Both the position numbers and the translations under genes were made by a program. This document shows, one piece after another, positions 7,262 through 9,561 of a DNA stretch of 9,561 nt. The notes beneath the pieces were generated by a model that worked only from the letters and a program-made list of their open reading frames with translations, was not told where the DNA came from and did not search any database. This DNA comes from Bacillota bacterium. GTDB taxonomy: Bacteria; Bacillota; Bacilli; Alicyclobacillales; Alicyclobacillaceae. How positions within the stretch are numbered: the stretch's first letter is position 1; every line of letters begins with the position of its first letter. The stretch spans positions 1-9,561 of the forward strand of contig JAKAXI010000053.1 in NCBI GenBank assembly GCA_021816665.1. The letters are read 5' to 3'.

Positions 7262-7930
7262 TTAGCTAACGAAAGTGTGGATGAGATGAGGCGTCACCAG
7301 GATTTCAATACACGCAGCCACCCATAAGATGGCCAAGATGAGCGGGATCCTTCCGACAGCGTGCCGAACTTCCTGACGAAAATTCGCAACTTGAGTCCCG
7401 TTCTCGCCCCGGGTCTGCGCAAGTCCACTGCTATCGCCCTGCGCACCTCCTTTGCCAAGGAGGGCCCAGACCGATTGCAGCGCCGCAACCGCCAACCGCA
7501 AACCCAATGCGCAGGCCCAGGTCAAGGCCGTCAATTCAAAAATACCGTGTGGCAGTTCGCCAAACAAGACCACCTTCCAACCTTGAACATGCACATGCGC
7601 TGCAGTGACCTGTGTCACTACCCCCATCATCAACCCATTTGTCCAAATCGTGAAGATTGGAAAGACCCCGGCGAAAACGCCGAGCCCCATCATCAACAGT
7701 GCAACCCGAGTGTTGTTCCAAAACACTGTCCAGATGGCGGTTAAGGCGTTGCCATTGCGATGAATGGCCTGGGCAATGCGCTGAATATGCAGGATGGATG
7801 GGCGCAAGAGGTGGAGGAAATGTGCTGACCATAACTCTCCAACCACGAACCCTGACGCCAACAGTGCAACAGCGACGAGCCAGTACACTAGTCCACCTCG
7901 CGAACGCAGTCTGTGGTCCATACGGTTCAT
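7262..7930 (-). CDS. SpoIIM-family (DUF95) integral membrane protein
   Basis: The 222-residue product has hydrophobic segments at about 14-33, 74-96, 98-112, 124-155 and 194-215, so it should span the membrane several times. Family marks are WNNTRVALLMMGLG (71-84), the TNGLMMG turn (97-103) and GELPHGIFELTA (124-135). These place it in the stage II sporulation protein M-like family. It is unlike B. subtilis SpoIIM at the LPQN region, so equating it with the engulfment protein of the DMP complex would be overreach. The hydrophilic loop at about 160-192 is Gly/Gln/Arg-rich. GGAGG lies seven bases before the ATG (7938-7942). It diverges from pdaB with an 80-base shared upstream region and lies upstream of rocF on the same strand. 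No role beyond the family name can be inferred. Confidence 0.85.
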   Translation of the reverse strand: MNRMDHRLRSRGGLVYWLVAVALLASGFVVGELWSAHFLHLLRPSILHIQRIAQAIHRNGNALTAIWTVFWNNTRVALLMMGLGVFAGVFPIFTIWTNGLMMGVVTQVTAAHVHVQGWKVVLFGELPHGIFELTALTWACALGLRLAVAALQSVWALLGKGGAQGDSSGLAQTRGENGTQVANFRQEVRHAVGRIPLILAILWVAACIEILVTPHLIHTFVS

Positions 7931-7951
7931 CGAGATACCTCCACTAGTTGG

Positions 7952-7981
7952 GAATAGTCATCGCGTTCACCGCGCACACTT
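7952..7981 (+). promoter_or_regulatory. Candidate sigma-G-type promoter of pdaB
   Basis: GAATAG (7952-7957) and CACACTT (7975-7981) are separated by 17 bases, near the forespore sigma-G pattern GHATR / CATWHTA. The -35 is good and the -10 matches five of seven positions. It lies about 30 bases before the pdaB ATG, with the expected start near 7988. The match is by eye only. Confidence 0.45.
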
Positions 7982-8010
7982 TGCACAGGTTTGAGAAGGA
8001 GGTCCGAATC

Positions 8011-8757
8011 ATGAAAGCAACACAACGAACGTTTCGCCTTCGCTTCAGCGCCTTGCTAGCCAGTATAGCGATCATGGCCGCCGCCTGCCCAGCGTCAGTG
8101 AGCGCGAAAGAGGCACCAACGGCAAAGACGCCGAGCGCGGTTTACAAAGTTGACACAGATCAAAAAGTTGTGGCTCTCACCTTTGACATCTCATGGGGAG
8201 AAAAGGTGCCGGAGCCTGTGCTTGACGTGCTCGAAAAAGAAAAGGTCAAACACGCGACATTCTTTCTCAGCGGACCGTGGACCCTGCGGCACCAAGAGAC
8301 CGCCAAGCGAATCCACACCATGGGCTTTGAAATCGGCAGTCATGGAAACCTACACAAGGACTTCTCCAATTATCCGGACAGTTGGATCCGTGAACAGGTA
8401 CAGATCGCAGAGAAGTCGATTTACCAAGTGACAGGCGTCAAAACACGGCTGATTCGGACGCCGAACGGCGACTTCAACCCACGCGTATTGCGCTGCCTGA
8501 ACGGCATGGGATACACCGTGATCCAGTGGAACACCGATTCGCTTGACTGGAAGAACCCAGGAACCCAAGCTGTCGTCAATCGAGTCGTAAAGCGGGCTGT
8601 CCCTGGCGACATCATTTTGATGCATGCCAGTGACTCTTCGAGGCAGATCACGACCGCCCTGCCGCAAATTATCGCGGGCTTGCGGCAAGAGGGCTACCAC
8701 TTTGTCAGCGTATCTGAGCTTCTCAATCAGACTAAGGTTAAATCCGAAGTACAGTGA
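8011..8757 (+). CDS. pdaB: PdaB-type polysaccharide deacetylase family sporulation protein
   Basis: PdaB belongs to the NodB carbohydrate-esterase 4 fold and is needed in B. subtilis to keep the spore cortex stable. The ATG is chosen because GAAGGAGGT lies seven bases upstream and a clear signal peptide follows. The open frame starts earlier at 7948, but without a ribosome site. The 248-residue product has a basic N-terminus, a hydrophobic stretch (about 12-30) and a likely cleavage after VSA (30-32), so it is exported. NodB motifs are LTFDISWGEK with Asp59, IGSHGNLH with His111 and His115, RTPNGDFN (149-156), WNTDSLDW (173-180) and ILMHASDSS with His205. In TFDISWG the second Asp of the classic TFDDG is Ile. 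I recall this as usual for PdaB, and it leaves deacetylase activity uncertain. It is followed by a hairpin terminator and gerD. Confidence 0.93.
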   Translation: MKATQRTFRLRFSALLASIAIMAAACPASVSAKEAPTAKTPSAVYKVDTDQKVVALTFDISWGEKVPEPVLDVLEKEKVKHATFFLSGPWTLRHQETAKRIHTMGFEIGSHGNLHKDFSNYPDSWIREQVQIAEKSIYQVTGVKTRLIRTPNGDFNPRVLRCLNGMGYTVIQWNTDSLDWKNPGTQAVVNRVVKRAVPGDIILMHASDSSRQITTALPQIIAGLRQEGYHFVSVSELLNQTKVKSEVQ

Positions 8758-8821
8758 ATTAGGCAGCGTCACAGTCCCACTCATGTGCCTCAGTTGTCTG
8801 TTCCCGTTCTTGGTTTGGATG

Positions 8822-8842
8822 AAGCCGCCTTCTTGGCGGCTT
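8822..8842 (+). terminator. Intrinsic terminator after pdaB
   Basis: AAGCCGCC pairs with GGCGGCTT around a TTCTT loop, giving an 8-bp GC-rich stem followed by TTTC only. The weak T tract makes termination likely but perhaps incomplete. It lies 64 bases past the pdaB stop, implying that gerD has its own promoter. Confidence 0.65.
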
Positions 8843-8846
8843 TCGC

Positions 8847-8886
8847 ACGTGGGCCCTATTCAGCCCATAGCTCCGCTGCCCCACGT
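8847..8886. repeat. Inverted repeat downstream of pdaB
   Basis: ACGTGGG (8847-8853) and CCCACGT (8880-8886) are perfect inverted copies 26 bases apart. An inner GGGC/GCCC pair may stabilise a longer hairpin. No T run follows. It follows the pdaB terminator directly and precedes the gerD promoter elements. Function is unknown and chance is possible. Confidence 0.35.
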
Positions 8887-8941
8887 TCGAACCGGCCGGC
8901 GCTCGGAAAGGCGGACAACAGATCTTGCAGTTCAAAATCAT

Positions 8942-8971
8942 GTATACGCTGACATGCCTCTCATCATACAG
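8942..8971 (+). promoter_or_regulatory. Weaker upstream sigma-G/F-like promoter candidate for gerD
   Basis: GTATAC (8942-8947) and CATACAG (8965-8971) are separated by 17 bases, the same spacing as the better match downstream. The -10 matches five of seven sigma-G positions. A CCCTC-TCAAC-GAGGG hairpin (8983-8997) lies just after it and would be in its transcript. Confidence 0.3.
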
Positions 8972-9003
8972 CACGAGATCCCCCCTCTCAACGAGGGCAA
9001 CTC

Positions 9004-9033
9004 GCATAAGGCCCCTTGCCGCTACACATACTG
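9004..9033 (+). promoter_or_regulatory. Candidate sigma-G promoter of gerD
   Basis: GCATAA (9004-9009) and CATACTG (9027-9033) are 17 bases apart. Both boxes fit the forespore sigma-G pattern closely; only the last -10 base differs from CATACTA. Transcription would start near 9040, about 32 bases before the gerD GTG. In B. subtilis gerD is sigma-G dependent, which supports this reading. Confidence 0.65.
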
Positions 9034-9071
9034 AGCGAAAGAATCGATGGATACAGGCAGGAGGACCAGAA

Positions 9072-9561
9072 GTGAAACTTCGAGCCAAGGCGTGGGCGAC
9101 CCTTTGCCTCTCGCTGCTCTTAACCGTCGGGTGCGGCACTGGAAACATGGGGACAGCTGCGGACGCCAGCAGCGCCGGACAGCAGGACTACGGGACAACC
9201 AAGCAAATGGTCGTCGATATCCTTCATTCACCTGAAGGCAAGTCTGCAGTCGAGGAGATTCTCAAGGACCCATCCGTCAAGAGCCAGATCGTTGTCTCCA
9301 ACACGGACATCGCCAAGGCAGTCGAAAAGTCTTTACAAACAAAGCAGAGCCAGTCTTTTCTTGCTCAGCAAGCGAAAGACCCGGAGTTCGCTGCAGCGTT
9401 ATCCAAAGCTGTCCAGCCTGAGCTGACGACTACGATTAAGCAGTTGATGAAGGACCCGGAGTATCAAAAGGAAATGCTTGCACTGATGCAGTCTCCCGAG
9501 TTCACGACCTACCTGCAAACCATGATGAAAAGTCCACAGTACCGTGGACAAGTCATGCAGA
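9072..9561 (+). CDS. gerD: Spore germination lipoprotein GerD, C-terminus cut off by the window edge
   Basis: GerD is a lipoprotein of the inner spore membrane that clusters nutrient germinant receptors. The GTG start lies seven bases after AGGAGG (9059-9064). The first 21 residues form a lipoprotein signal: basic KLRAK, a hydrophobic stretch, then LTVGC with Cys21 as the lipid-bearing residue. DYGTTKQMVVDIL (39-51) and LMKDPEYQKEML (125-136) strongly resemble B. subtilis GerD. The C-terminal part repeats a K/Q-D/S-P-E/Q-Y/F unit every 13 residues (KDP 127, QSP 140, KSP 153), with further copies at 52, 65 and 102. This fits the helical rod of the known GerD core. 163 residues are visible. B. 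subtilis GerD is about 185, so little is missing. Confidence 0.93.
   Translation, partial: MKLRAKAWATLCLSLLLTVGCGTGNMGTAADASSAGQQDYGTTKQMVVDILHSPEGKSAVEEILKDPSVKSQIVVSNTDIAKAVEKSLQTKQSQSFLAQQAKDPEFAAALSKAVQPELTTTIKQLMKDPEYQKEMLALMQSPEFTTYLQTMMKSPQYRGQVMQ

Noticed and set aside
6457..7269. 270-codon plus-strand ORF opposite rocF
   Set aside because: It is the mirror of a clear arginase with all metal ligands; a by-product of GC-rich codon use.
8759..9148. 129-codon minus-strand ORF between pdaB and gerD
   Set aside because: It covers the terminator, the promoter elements and the start of gerD on the opposite strand, and no family resemblance was seen.

Overview
The window reads as chromosome from an endospore-forming Firmicute. 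GerD, a PdaB-type polysaccharide deacetylase and a SpoIIM-like protein sit beside the CdaA-CdaR-GlmM c-di-AMP module and a glmS gene with its self-cleaving ribozyme leader. By eye the DNA is moderately GC-rich, with many C/G third positions. Four genes appear to start at GTG or TTG behind strong AAGGAGG-type ribosome sites. An Alicyclobacillaceae-like member of the Bacillales fits best, but that placement is inference from gene content and composition.

Layout. On the minus strand, reading right to left, are: a SpoIIM-family membrane protein (7930-7262); arginase rocF (7209-6313), followed by a strong hairpin terminator (6256-6285); a small SGNH/GDSL hydrolase (6149-5427); cdaA (5354-4536); cdaR (4534-3302); glmM (3217-1877); a 386-base leader holding a possible short ORF, a weak promoter candidate, a hairpin and the glmS ribozyme; and glmS (1490 to the left edge, about 83% of the protein visible). 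On the plus strand, diverging from the SpoIIM-like gene, are pdaB (8011-8757), its terminator (8822-8842), a 314-base gap with sigma-G-like promoter elements, and gerD (9072 to the right edge, 163 residues visible).

How the genes work together. GlmS makes glucosamine-6-phosphate from fructose-6-phosphate and glutamine. GlmM converts it to glucosamine-1-phosphate for UDP-GlcNAc and peptidoglycan. CdaA makes c-di-AMP, and CdaR and GlmM are known partners and regulators of it in Bacillus and Listeria. The glmS ribozyme closes the loop by cutting the glmS message when glucosamine-6-phosphate is plentiful. The right-hand part concerns sporulation and germination: PdaB is needed for a stable spore cortex, and GerD organises germinant receptors in the inner spore membrane. 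Both have plausible forespore (sigma-G-type) promoters.

I found no mobile element, CRISPR array, tRNA or rRNA, and no clearly new system. The most useful observations are the ribozyme, the unexplained glmM-glmS leader with a near-perfect ribosome site and a 29-codon ORF, the sigma-G-like promoters, and an SGNH enzyme with Asn where the catalytic Asp is expected.
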